Shown: one piece after another, positions 17,201 to 25,567 of the stretch
Position numbering within the stretch: the stretch's first letter is position 1
Layout of the letters: every line of letters begins with the position of its first letter
Source of the DNA: Pseudomonas sp.
GTDB lineage: Bacteria > Pseudomonadota > Gammaproteobacteria > Pseudomonadales > Pseudomonadaceae
Direction: 5' to 3'
NCBI RefSeq assembly: GCF_030150285.1
Contig: NZ_JASLGE010000030.1
Location: 29,845-93,844 of the forward strand
DNA: 64,000 nucleotides
Notes under the pieces: generated by a model
What the model was told of the DNA's origin: nothing
The model's database searches: none
What the model saw: only the letters and a program-made list of their open reading frames with translations
Program-made: the position numbers and the translations under genes

Positions 17201-17754
17201 AGCCTGTGCGCTTGTGTATCGATAAAGAGGCGACTCGCCAAATCAGCTTCGAAAGCGGAACCACTGGCCTCGTACTTCAAAAGCACGCCATTGACAGCAG
17301 ACAAATAGTGCACCGGGGCGAAGTAGGCATTAAATGCATTCAAGCCTATGTCGTAAGAGGAAAAGAACTGCACCGCCGTATTGATTTCAGCGCGGCTCCA
17401 CCCAGGCAACAAACGTTGCAATACATCGTAATTATTGGGGTGCGAATGATAGAGGGCGTAGCAGGTATAACCCGGCGGGTGAATAAACTTGCCTTGCGCA
17501 TTGCTTGAGGCCACGAGCGCCGGGTCAAAGGTGTTGGTTTTACCCCGCACGGGTCGGGTTGCAACGTAATGCCCTTGGGCATCTTTCAAAATCATGCCGC
17601 CATATTCAACTTCGCGAAAATCACCGATCAGCTCATGAGCAAATCGTGCAGCATCATCCGGATTAATAAAGGCGGGACTCAGATCAGGCAACTGAACGGT
17701 TTGATTCGGTAACTGGCGTTTTTGGCGGCCACCTTCGCCCTTGACACTCTTCAT
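14260..17754 (-). CDS. Large protein of five DUF4329-like modules ending in RDEL (paralogue A)
   Basis: The 1164-residue protein has no signal peptide or membrane helix. It consists of about five modules of roughly 200-230 residues, each opening with SPxF..xDDAARxxH, continuing with YGG(I/M)IL.....Y(V)ATxP and YLS...GALLKY, and closing with a W-rich GxV segment. Module 1 keeps E50-YGG, LYHSHP (HSHP 103-106) and FSSYD (S132, D135), resembling the DUF4329 domain of Rhs/polymorphic toxins; module 3 has YHTHR and later modules lose the histidines. The last residues are GILRDEL. ATG 17754 has AGGG upstream. The gene is lower in GC than its neighbours and lies 117 bases downstream of its paralogue. 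A toxin or effector role is inferred only. Confidence 0.72.
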   Translation of the reverse strand: MKSVKGEGGRQKRQLPNQTVQLPDLSPAFINPDDAARFAHELIGDFREVEYGGMILKDAQGHYVATRPVRGKTNTFDPALVASSNAQGKFIHPPGYTCYALYHSHPNNYDVLQRLLPGWSRAEINTAVQFFSSYDIGLNAFNAYFAPVHYLSAVNGVLLKYEASGSAFEADLASRLFIDTQAHRLTFESIEDAIQAVAKAGLLSVIQSSEVWGWNVGKVESTFKLYTPGNTLDGVPSAIQRPAFSPVCPSLKALINHVRNRAERVVDSHYGFVLENKGSGTFIATEPMPLTLETIGLQASADTELAASVFSRTPVFSTNAQGEVAVPQGYDIVGVYCGENQYRPPSSLPAEEPTVFKHFIDPMFMATGITAARSTTRLKHADSTRAIPLYILVRDGAVLEYVSTFSAQEQQFLNPLHDRGWIRVAGDLRLGLYKTRFYVQDMATAGELSVLNTSDLWSTAGRVTHLWQPYKHFLRRALSPAFISADDAALYVHGRIAGRDRKVYGGVIYQRADKRFVATEPLAVSTETFDVKTVIPPELQSFVPPGCTRVAMYHTHRVSPLQLWRSAQEEQLYRNMLEPHEVSAAINDRNEIKTRYFSTQEGALLKYSPSGSQSEQHVLGLLSPSVADSWSVRKNQIQQRLRANRLKPSEYISGIAATGTLEVLKGSACWGAPGVVATRSVLPLAEGNTRLPACSPIFTQEQDAVRFAHTQMGARNAVQYGFILKNTQADAYVATLPCTDSYLSLAKVFPYDPVTLRYQWPDGFIACAMYLAAPETPAVALADAVYPQFISPCDIAIALVTLSVLEDQHHPQTLNPVLYLSTASGALLSYLPSTLSRLISVGIFRNSGNWMMGQLTTLAQTAVAYVREVAQSGGLSVIKTGGVWVNPGPVPATWKPSVKELLAEHNHPRVVSLGPVYAHPDDAARAMHRQLKRPHTLNTMGAVLSNPARDSWVALEPEVSSGLQANVAELIVISHRYKPSEDPLRPILPTGYSVQRLHFARDVRYVTAQSETQKKRVQNLPWPVDLCYASVAMEHMANRAGDEHYEVNVYVSTNDGALLLYSAGEEAREVQLCGPKKAFARTEAGYFVENAQASSVPKTSSQMLTDIAKAGQLIVLVVSPAWPGLGLYRAAYVEREPEGGFEWTTPSPLQPTVTPKPGILRDEL

Positions 17755-17871
17755 GATTGGCACCCTTGTCTGAAAAAGTGACCGTGCGACTGCACGATCA
17801 CTGTCCATCTTTCACGGGAGGCCAGGCTTGAGGGGGCTATTTAGTTATCGATTTGCCGCCCGGTGCAGGCA

Positions 17872-20800
17872 TCACAGCTCATCGCGCTCCGGCCCCGACC
17901 GCCACGGCGGTAGCACGCCGGTCCAATCGAACACATCGTCAGGTATCGGCTCAAACACCGGCTCAAAAAGTCGGCCAGGCTCCGGCCAGGTTTGGCTGGT
18001 GATCAACACATACAGCGTGCCCGAAGCCGTGACCTCCTTGAGAATCTGCTCGGTCTTTTTGCCGGTGCCGGTGGCATGCACCCGCTCGGCAAAATATTCC
18101 TGCGACGTGCTGAGAAGCCTGTACGCGGGGCCACACAGCGTGTCCGTTGCCCCATCATTGCCCAGACTTTGGTACAACAGCAGTGCACCATCATCGGTGG
18201 ACACATACGCACTGGGGTAGGTCGTGGTCAGCGGCAAATGGACCGACAGCTCATCCTGCACACGTTCGGCATAACAGAGATCCGTGGGCCACGGTGTGTT
18301 TTTCAACCGTGATGTTTCCCCCACACTGCTCGCCTTCACAGCCCTCATATCGCGGGAAAAGTGCAGGCGGCGGATTTCATAACCCGCTGGAAAAGTTGGC
18401 CCCGACCATCGTTCTTGAGGCCTGCTGCGGTGCGTTCTCAAGACCTGCTCCGCGACATTGGCGTACAGGCTGCTGCTGACCTCGGGCTCCAGTGCCACAT
18501 GGGAATCGGTACTCAAGTGGCTCAGCACACCGCCCATGACGTTGAAGGTGTGGGGCGTTTTAAGCTGACGATGGACATAACGGGCCGCATCGTCTGCAAA
18601 CGCAAACACGGGGGACAAGGCATACCGGGAGGGATTAAGGTTAACCGGCTCTTGCGCATATGGCTGCCATGCCACCGACACCGGGCCCACGTTGCGCCAC
18701 ACATCACTGACGTTCAGCACGCTCAGGTCTCCGCTTGCCGCCACCTTGCGCACATAACTCATCGCCGTGAGCTCCAGGCGCGCAAGTTTGTTGAGCATCC
18801 CTCTGCCTGCGTCGCGAAAAGTATCCAACAACAGGGCTTTTGAAATACTGCTCGGTTTATAGCTCAAGAGGGCACCGCTCGCCGTTGACAGGTACATCGA
18901 TGGGTTGAGTGCCAACGGGTAACGCAAGTCCCTGAGCGACGACAGTGTCACCAACGCAATGGCAATATCCTCGGGCGAGATGAAGTCTTGATACACCGCA
19001 TCCTTCTCCAGCAGCCGTGATTTTTTGATCGACCCAAGGTACATCGCACACAGATGGAACCCTTCAGGCAAAACGTAAGACGACGTAGAACTCACATAGG
19101 GAAAGACCCGTCTTAGGGTCATGTACCCATTTGGCACCGGCCGGGTCGCCACGTACTCTTCATTCACGTCGCTTTTAAGAACAAAGCCGAACTGCACGCT
19201 GTCACGGCCACCCATTTGTGCGTGGGCATACCGAATGGCGTCCTGTTCCTGTGTGAAGACCGGGCCACAGGCGGGTTGCACAATGGCATCCTCAGAGGCC
19301 GCGCCCACGCGCGGAAACACGGTGTCGCCCTTGATCACACCTGCTGGCCCCCATACCGGGCTGGGCTCAATAACCTGCAAATCGCCTGTACGAGCGACGT
19401 CAGTAATAAACCCCTGGGGTTTGAGCGAACTGGAGAACAACGCCAATTCAGTTTCACTGCGATGGATTTTTTCAGGGGTACTCACGGGCGGCTTTACACG
19501 TGCCAGCAATTGGCCCTCACCCACTGAACCGCTGGGTGAATACTTGATAAGCGAGCCGTCAAAGCAGGACAGGTAACGGGCGGGAAACTGCACTCGATTT
19601 TCAATGGCTTCGAAGATTTCGCCAGGGGAAAACATGGCGCGGTAGTGTTGGTTTTCGGTGTCGGTCCACGTCAGTTGAAGGGGTCTGGCACGGTGCGTGA
19701 AATACACCCCAACCACTGTGCACCCCACTGGCGCAAGAGCCGACATCGGGCCGGGCAATACACCATCAGCCTCAAAAAACTCGGTCTCCACTTTCAGGGG
19801 CTCGGTGATAAAAAAACGCTGATCCTGACGCTGGTAAATCAGCCCGCCCAACACGGACTTGTGTCGCCTGTCGATTTTTTTATGGGCATAACGGGCGGCA
19901 TCATCGGCCGATTTAAACAGCGGGCCATGGGTACGCCGCTGGAAGTCGCGATAGGCTTTCCACTGCCCGGTTACCGGCCCCGGCCCCCCCCAGAGGTCGC
20001 TGCCGTACAGCACACTCAACTGACCGGCACCCGCCAACCCGCGAATGTACTCGGCAGGGCTGACATGACCGGCCAATACATCGCGCGCCATGATCACAGC
20101 CTCACTGCCAGGCTCCTGCGCTAGGTACGGGCCCTCGGCGGATGACAGCAACGAGTTGTACTGCAGCAGTGCACCGTCGCGGCTCGCAATATAAATCGGT
20201 AACGCAGCTGCCCGCGAGCTCGTTCTGGCCAGCCTCGCCAGATTCAGCGCTCCCCTCATGGACTCTGGCGGAATAAAGCTTTTGAAAATTCTTTTTTCGT
20301 CAGCGGGTACCTTGCTGGGGTCGTAGTAAGTGGCGCAGCCATAGTAAATGCCAAAAATATCGAAGTCCGGCTCTACGTAATAAGAAAGATCATCGGTCCC
20401 CCCCTTCAAGAACATATGGTCCATCGGCGACGTGAAGGCTTTGCCCACCACAGGTTCTGTGAGCACATACTCATCTTTAGTCTGGTGTTTGAGTATCACC
20501 CCGTACTGATGCTCAGTCATGGAGAGCACACGCTGGCGCATGCGCCTCAACGCTGTCTTGAGGCTTGAATACACTTGGCTATACGCGGGAATGTTGAGCA
20601 CCTTCTCGGGAAGGTCCAACCGCGCTTCTGCCTTGTAGATCGTGAAGCTCTGATCGACCCTGCCGGTTTTCCCGCCCCAGATTTCGCTGGTTTGCAGCAC
20701 AGTCAATTGGCCAATGCTCGCGACTTTCAGAATGTAGTCCTGCATTTTCTTGACCGGATAGGGCGTATTCGGGTCGGTCAAATTCGTCAACTTCGGGTAA

Positions 20801-21309
20801 TACTCCGCCTCTTCGCGAGAACCACTGCTGACATATTTGATCAGCGAACCATTGAGGCCCGACAGATAATGGGTTTTCGTGAAATAACGATGTTGAATCG
20901 TAAAGGCGATATCACCCGGAGAGAAAAAGCTCAGCGACGTCACCGCATCTTCTTTTGTCCAATCGGTAAAGTACCCCTTGATCTCCGCATAGTTCAGCGG
21001 GTGCGAATGGTAAAACCCGACGCACACAAACCCCGGCGGCGAAATAAAGTAACCCTGGGCATCGGTTGAAATCACCGTCTCAGGTTCGAATAAACGGCTC
21101 TGGCCCTTGGTCGGCTTGGTGGCGTAAAACTTGCCATTGGCACGCCGCAAAATAATCCCCCCATATTCAGCGTCACGTTGCTCGCCAATCAGATCATGGG
21201 CGTAACGAGCAGCATCATCGGCCGTTAAAAACGCGGGGCTCAACTCGGGCAAAGGCACAGTGGAAGCCCTTGTGTTGCGTTGAACGCGTCTGGTTATAAA
21301 GTCGATCAT
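17872..21309 (-). CDS. Large protein of five DUF4329-like modules ending in RDEL (paralogue B)
   Basis: The 1145-residue protein is full-length homologous to the next gene downstream. Modules run at roughly 24-225, 240-450, 460-655, 680-880 and 898-1112. Module 1 has E48-YGGIIL, FYHSHP (HSHP 101-104) and FSPGD (S130, D133). Module 3 has YFTHR and FSPGE, module 4 MYLGS and ISPED, and module 5 LHFSRD, so the motif decays along the chain. The C-terminus is SGPERDEL. ATG 21309 is chosen because AGGGAC lies 7 bases upstream and the N-terminus then matches paralogue A; a longer frame to 21498 adds unrelated residues. Function unknown; relation to toxin-associated DUF4329 is by motif pattern. Confidence 0.72.
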   Translation of the reverse strand: MIDFITRRVQRNTRASTVPLPELSPAFLTADDAARYAHDLIGEQRDAEYGGIILRRANGKFYATKPTKGQSRLFEPETVISTDAQGYFISPPGFVCVGFYHSHPLNYAEIKGYFTDWTKEDAVTSLSFFSPGDIAFTIQHRYFTKTHYLSGLNGSLIKYVSSGSREEAEYYPKLTNLTDPNTPYPVKKMQDYILKVASIGQLTVLQTSEIWGGKTGRVDQSFTIYKAEARLDLPEKVLNIPAYSQVYSSLKTALRRMRQRVLSMTEHQYGVILKHQTKDEYVLTEPVVGKAFTSPMDHMFLKGGTDDLSYYVEPDFDIFGIYYGCATYYDPSKVPADEKRIFKSFIPPESMRGALNLARLARTSSRAAALPIYIASRDGALLQYNSLLSSAEGPYLAQEPGSEAVIMARDVLAGHVSPAEYIRGLAGAGQLSVLYGSDLWGGPGPVTGQWKAYRDFQRRTHGPLFKSADDAARYAHKKIDRRHKSVLGGLIYQRQDQRFFITEPLKVETEFFEADGVLPGPMSALAPVGCTVVGVYFTHRARPLQLTWTDTENQHYRAMFSPGEIFEAIENRVQFPARYLSCFDGSLIKYSPSGSVGEGQLLARVKPPVSTPEKIHRSETELALFSSSLKPQGFITDVARTGDLQVIEPSPVWGPAGVIKGDTVFPRVGAASEDAIVQPACGPVFTQEQDAIRYAHAQMGGRDSVQFGFVLKSDVNEEYVATRPVPNGYMTLRRVFPYVSSTSSYVLPEGFHLCAMYLGSIKKSRLLEKDAVYQDFISPEDIAIALVTLSSLRDLRYPLALNPSMYLSTASGALLSYKPSSISKALLLDTFRDAGRGMLNKLARLELTAMSYVRKVAASGDLSVLNVSDVWRNVGPVSVAWQPYAQEPVNLNPSRYALSPVFAFADDAARYVHRQLKTPHTFNVMGGVLSHLSTDSHVALEPEVSSSLYANVAEQVLRTHRSRPQERWSGPTFPAGYEIRRLHFSRDMRAVKASSVGETSRLKNTPWPTDLCYAERVQDELSVHLPLTTTYPSAYVSTDDGALLLYQSLGNDGATDTLCGPAYRLLSTSQEYFAERVHATGTGKKTEQILKEVTASGTLYVLITSQTWPEPGRLFEPVFEPIPDDVFDWTGVLPPWRSGPERDEL

Positions 21310-21618
21310 TTTAATGTCCCTATTCAAAACTCTGACCGGGATAACAAGGTCGCGGCCAGTGCAGCCACGCTGCACCCGTTTATCTTCAGCAACCCCCGCT
21401 CTGCGGCGGTGGTACTTAATTAACCAATCAGCACCAAGGCTGGGCACAGCCGTGCACGCACGCCCTTGCGCGGTCCCCTTGTGGTGCGCTCGCATCAAAC
21501 AGACCGATTAAAAGCCCCGTAACAGACGCTTTGCACCACTTCGGCACAGCCCTTGCTAAAGACCTTCCCCGTGTTCGCATCGACCCATTAAAAAAACGAG
21601 ACCCCTGGAGATCGCACC
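21310..21618. other. Divergent intergenic region, DUF4329 gene B / urtA
   Basis: This 309-base gap holds the ribosome site of gene B at the left end and the probable sigma-54 promoter of urtA at 21543-21556. A perfect inverted repeat GTGCAG-CCACG-CTGCAC lies at about 21358-21374. No clear NtrC site (TGCACCA-N3-TGGTGCA) was found. No gene seen. Confidence 0.6.
21543..21556 (+). promoter_or_regulatory. urtA: Probable sigma-54 promoter of urtA (-24/-12)
   Basis: GGCACAGCCCTTGC has GG and GC with the required ten-base spacing and matches the TGGCAC-N5-TTGC consensus except for the first T. Transcription would start about 12 bases downstream, leaving a leader of about 50 bases before ATG 21619. 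Sigma-54/NtrC control fits nitrogen-limited expression of urea uptake. Confidence 0.65.
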
Positions 21619-22884
21619 ATGAAGCGTCGTAGCTTGATCAAGGCATTCACCCTGAGCGCATCCCTTGTCGCGATGGGCCTGACCTGGACGGTGCAAGCCG
21701 CCGAGACCATCAAAGTAGGCATCCTGCATTCACTGTCCGGCACGATGGCAATCTCCGAAACCTCGCTCAAAGACATGGCGCTGATGACCATTGACGAGAT
21801 CAACGCCAAGGGCGGGGTCAACGGTAAGATGCTTGAAGCCGTGGTCGTCGACCCGGCCTCTAACTGGCCGCTGTTCGCGGAAAAGGGTCGCCAGTTGCTG
21901 ACTCAGGACAAGGTCGCGGTGGTGTTTGGTTGCTGGACGTCGGTGTCGCGCAAATCAGTGCTACCGGTATTTGAAGAACTCAACGGTTTGCTGTTCTACC
22001 CGGTGCAGTACGAAGGCGAAGAGATGTCGCCCAACGTGTTCTACACCGGTGCCGCGCCAAACCAACAAGCCATTCCGGCGGTTGAATACCTGATGAGCGA
22101 AGACGGCGGCAGCGCCAAACGCTTCGTGCTACTGGGCACCGACTACGTGTACCCGCGCACCACCAACAAGATCCTGCGGGCGTTCCTGCACTCCAAAGGC
22201 GTGGCCGACAAAGACATCGACGAGGTCTACACCCCGTTTGGCCACAGCGATTACCAGACCATCGTGTCCAACATCAAAAAGTTCTCGGCGGGCGGCAAGA
22301 CCGCAGTGATCTCCACCGTCAACGGCGACTCCAACGTGCCCTTCTATAAAGAGCTGGCCAACCAGGGCCTCAAAGCCACCGACGTACCGGTGATTGCCTT
22401 CTCGGTGGGCGAAGAAGAACTGCGCGGCATCGACACCAAGCCGCTGGTGGGCAACCTCGCGGCCTGGAACTACTTCCAGTCGGTGGAGAACCCGGTCAAC
22501 GAGAAATTTGTGGCGGACTGGAAGGCCTACGCCAAGGCCAAAAACCTGCCCGGCGCGGACAAGGCTGTGACCAACGACCCGATGGAAGCCACCTATGTGG
22601 GCATTCACATGTGGGCGCAAGCGGCGGAAAAAGCCAAGTCCACCGACGTCGACAAAGTGCGCGAAGCACTGGCGGGCCAGACCTTCGCCGCACCGTCCGG
22701 CTACACCCTGACCATGGACAAGACCAACCACCACCTGCACAAGCCGGTGATGATTGGCGAAATCCAGCCTGACGGTCAGTTCAGCGTGGTGTGGCAGACC
22801 GAAGGCCCGATCCGTGCCCAGCCGTGGAGCCCTTACATTCCGGGCAACGACAAAAAGCCGGACCACGCGGTTAAAAGCAACTAA
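21619..22884 (+). CDS. urtA: Urea ABC transporter, substrate-binding protein UrtA
   Basis: The 421-residue protein has a signal peptide beginning MKRRSLIKAF, whose RRSLIK resembles a twin-arginine motif, with cleavage near VQAAE. KVGILHSLSGTMAISE and GCWTSVSRKSVLPVFEE are typical of UrtA, as are the C-terminal PWSPYIPG residues. It binds urea in the periplasm for the UrtBCDE translocator. GGAG lies 10 bases before ATG 21619. It is separated from urtB by a REP hairpin, which may help keep its mRNA in excess. Confidence 0.95.
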   Translation: MKRRSLIKAFTLSASLVAMGLTWTVQAAETIKVGILHSLSGTMAISETSLKDMALMTIDEINAKGGVNGKMLEAVVVDPASNWPLFAEKGRQLLTQDKVAVVFGCWTSVSRKSVLPVFEELNGLLFYPVQYEGEEMSPNVFYTGAAPNQQAIPAVEYLMSEDGGSAKRFVLLGTDYVYPRTTNKILRAFLHSKGVADKDIDEVYTPFGHSDYQTIVSNIKKFSAGGKTAVISTVNGDSNVPFYKELANQGLKATDVPVIAFSVGEEELRGIDTKPLVGNLAAWNYFQSVENPVNEKFVADWKAYAKAKNLPGADKAVTNDPMEATYVGIHMWAQAAEKAKSTDVDKVREALAGQTFAAPSGYTLTMDKTNHHLHKPVMIGEIQPDGQFSVVWQTEGPIRAQPWSPYIPGNDKKPDHAVKSN

Positions 22885-22897
22885 CCCCCGTAATTCC

Positions 22898-22966
22898 CTG
22901 TAGGCGCGAGCTGGCTCACGATCGTTTGATCGGCCTGAAAGATCGCGAGCACGCTCGCTCCTACAG
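22898..22966. repeat. REP palindrome between urtA and urtB
   Basis: CTGTAGGCGCGAGCTGGCTC and GATCGCGAGCACGCTCGCTC plus CTACAG arms form an inverted pair inside the urt operon. Confidence 0.88.
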
Positions 22967-22985
22967 ATTGCGCAAGGCTAAAACC

Positions 22986-24488
22986 ATGCCCACTGCCCTT
23001 TTTCGTTTTATTTGCGCACTCCTGGTGCTGCTGCCACTGGGCGCTTATGCCGATGACGCCAGCGACTTTGCCGCTGCCAACCTTCCTCAACAGGTCAAAC
23101 TCCTCGAACGCTGGGCCGCTCAACCCGAGCCCGTACGCATCGAACTGATCAATAACCTGCAACAAGGCCAGATCACCGTCGACGGCCACACTAAAACCGT
23201 TCGCCTGAACAACCGCCTTCGCAGTCTGATTGACACGGCGCTGGCCAGCCATCAACTGCTCGCTGCGGACCCAACGCTGCGCCTGAACGCCGCGCAACAG
23301 TTGCAAAAAACCGCCACACCGGCGCAACTGGCCTTCCTCGACCGGCAACTGGCCGGCGAAACCGACACCGATGTGCACAGCGCCCTGAGCCTGGCGCTGG
23401 CCAACCTGCAATTGGTCGACCCCGACCCCGCCGTGCGCCTGGCCGCTGTGCGCTTGCTCGGTGAAACCGGCGAGCCGCTGGCCCGCACCCGCCTCGAAGC
23501 CCTGCTGCAACCGGGCGTTGAAACCGATGCCACGGTGCGCACCGCCGCCGAAACCAGCTTGAGCCAGGTCAAACGCAAACTGCTGATCGGTGACCTGCTG
23601 GGCCAAGCCTTCAGTGGTTTGTCGCTGGGCTCGATCCTGTTGCTGGCCGCCTTGGGGCTGGCGATTACGTTCGGCCTGCTGGGCGTGATCAATATGGCCC
23701 ACGGCGAAATGCTGATGCTCGGCGCGTATTCCACCTACTGCGTGCAGTTGCTCTTCCAGCGATTCGCCCCCGGTGCCATTGAGTATTACCCGCTGCTGGC
23801 CCTGCCGGTGGCGTTCTTTGTGACCGCTGCCGTGGGCATGATTCTGGAGCGCACCATCATTCGCCACCTGTACGGCCGCCCGCTGGAAACCTTGCTGGCG
23901 ACGTGGGGCATCAGCCTGATCCTGATTCAACTGGTGCGCGTACTGTTCGGCGCGCAAAACGTCGAAGTGGCCAACCCGGCCTGGCTCTCGGGCGGGCTGC
24001 ACGTGCTGCCCAACCTGGTGCTGCCGTACAACCGGCTGGTGATCATCGTGTTCGCACTGGCTGTGGTGTTCCTGACCTGGGTGCTGCTGAACAAAACCCG
24101 GTTGGGCCTCAACGTGCGCGCCGTCACCCAGAACCGCAACATGGCCGCCTGCTGCGGCGTGCCCACCGGGCGCGTGGACATGCTCGCCTTCGGCCTGGGC
24201 TCGGGCATTGCCGGGTTGGGCGGCGTGGCGCTGAGCCAGGTCGGCAACGTCGGCCCCGACCTGGGCCAGGGCTACATCATCGACTCATTTCTGGTGGTGG
24301 TGCTGGGCGGTGTCGGCCAGCTCGCGGGCACCGTGTACGCCGCCCTGGGCCTGGGCATCGCCAACAAGATTCTTGAACCGCAGATCGGTGCCGTGCTCGG
24401 CAAAATCCTGATCCTGGGGCTGATCATTCTGTTTATCCAGAAGCGTCCGCAAGGGCTCTTCGCGCTCAAAGGAAGGGTGATCGACTGA
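22986..24488 (+). CDS. urtB: Urea ABC transporter, permease UrtB
   Basis: The 500-residue protein has a signal-like N-terminus (to about GAYADD), an extra periplasmic region of about 170 residues with HEAT-like DPAVRLAAVRLLGE, and a LivH-type permease domain from about residue 205 (GLSLGSILLLAALGLAIT, then INMAHGEMLMLGAYSTY). The N-terminal extension is a normal feature of UrtB. ATG 22986 begins the signal sequence; the open frame upstream runs through the REP. Its stop overlaps the urtC ATG by one base. Confidence 0.94.
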   Translation: MPTALFRFICALLVLLPLGAYADDASDFAAANLPQQVKLLERWAAQPEPVRIELINNLQQGQITVDGHTKTVRLNNRLRSLIDTALASHQLLAADPTLRLNAAQQLQKTATPAQLAFLDRQLAGETDTDVHSALSLALANLQLVDPDPAVRLAAVRLLGETGEPLARTRLEALLQPGVETDATVRTAAETSLSQVKRKLLIGDLLGQAFSGLSLGSILLLAALGLAITFGLLGVINMAHGEMLMLGAYSTYCVQLLFQRFAPGAIEYYPLLALPVAFFVTAAVGMILERTIIRHLYGRPLETLLATWGISLILIQLVRVLFGAQNVEVANPAWLSGGLHVLPNLVLPYNRLVIIVFALAVVFLTWVLLNKTRLGLNVRAVTQNRNMAACCGVPTGRVDMLAFGLGSGIAGLGGVALSQVGNVGPDLGQGYIIDSFLVVVLGGVGQLAGTVYAALGLGIANKILEPQIGAVLGKILILGLIILFIQKRPQGLFALKGRVID

Positions 24489-25567
24489 TGAATCAGCCTC
24501 TGATGGTAACCGCTGCACAAAAAGCCGGGCCGACCGTCACCGCCGTGGTCGGCGCACTGGTGCTGCTGGTATTGCTGGCCTTGCCGCTGCTGTCGCTGCT
24601 GCCGGCCGACAGCCCGTTTCAGGTCTCGGCGTACACCCTGACGCTGGTGGGTAAAATTCTCTGCTACGCCATCGTCGCACTGGCGCTGGACCTGGTGTGG
24701 GGCTACGCCGGGCTGTTGTCGCTGGGCCATGGCTTGTTCTTCGCCCTGGGCGGCTACGCAATGGGCATGTACCTGATGCGTCAGGCCTCGGGCGATGAAC
24801 TGCCCGCGTTCATGACTTTTTTATCGTGGACCGAATTGCCGTGGTACTGGGTGGGCACCGAGCACTTCGGGTGGGCACTGTGCCTGGTGGTGCTGGCCCC
24901 CGGTTTACTGGCGCTGGTGTTCGGGTTTTTCGCCTTCCGCTCGCGGATCAAGGGCGTGTATTTCTCGATCATGACCCAAGCCCTGACCTTCGCCGGCATG
25001 CTGTTGTTCTTTCGCAACGAAACCGGCTTTGGCGGCAACAACGGCTTCACTAACTTCCGCACCATTCTGGGCTTCGGCATCACAGAACCGGGCACCCGCG
25101 CGGCTCTGTTTCTGGCCACCGTGCTGTTGCTGATTACCAGCCTGTGGGTGGGCTGGCGCTTGGCGCGCAGCAAGTTTGGCCGTGTGCTGACCGCCCTGCG
25201 GGACGCCGAAAACCGCCTGATGTTTTGCGGCTACGACCCGCGCGGCTTCAAGCTGTTTGTGTGGGTGCTGAGCGCCGTGCTGTGCGGCCTGGCCGGGGCG
25301 TTGTACGTGCCGCAAGTGGGCATTATCAACCCGGGCGAAATGTCACCGACCAACTCCATCGAAGCCGCCGTGTGGGTCGCCCTGGGCGGGCGCGGCACCT
25401 TGATCGGCCCATTACTAGGCGCGGGCGTGGTTAACGGCATGAAAAGCTGGTTCACCGTGGCCTTCCCCGAATACTGGCTGTTCTTCCTCGGCGCGCTGTT
25501 TATCGTCGTGACCCTGTACCTGCCCAAAGGCGTGATCGGCCTGTTGAAAAAACGGGATGAACCATGA
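24488..25567 (+). CDS. urtC: Urea ABC transporter, permease UrtC
   Basis: The 359-residue LivM-type permease has many hydrophobic helices and the conserved LDLVWGYAGLLSLGHGLFFALG and FRNETGFGGNNGFT. With UrtB it forms the membrane channel for urea. It overlaps urtB by one base and urtD by four (ATGA). Confidence 0.94.
   Translation: MNQPLMVTAAQKAGPTVTAVVGALVLLVLLALPLLSLLPADSPFQVSAYTLTLVGKILCYAIVALALDLVWGYAGLLSLGHGLFFALGGYAMGMYLMRQASGDELPAFMTFLSWTELPWYWVGTEHFGWALCLVVLAPGLLALVFGFFAFRSRIKGVYFSIMTQALTFAGMLLFFRNETGFGGNNGFTNFRTILGFGITEPGTRAALFLATVLLLITSLWVGWRLARSKFGRVLTALRDAENRLMFCGYDPRGFKLFVWVLSAVLCGLAGALYVPQVGIINPGEMSPTNSIEAAVWVALGGRGTLIGPLLGAGVVNGMKSWFTVAFPEYWLFFLGALFIVVTLYLPKGVIGLLKKRDEP

Noticed and set aside
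21310..21498. Upstream extension of DUF4329 gene B to 21498
   Set aside because: The added 63 residues do not match paralogue A, and a good ribosome site precedes ATG 21309.
21310..21540. NtrC enhancer sites upstream of the urtA promoter
   Set aside because: Candidates such as GCACCAAGGCTGGGCA have wrong spacing or poor second halves.
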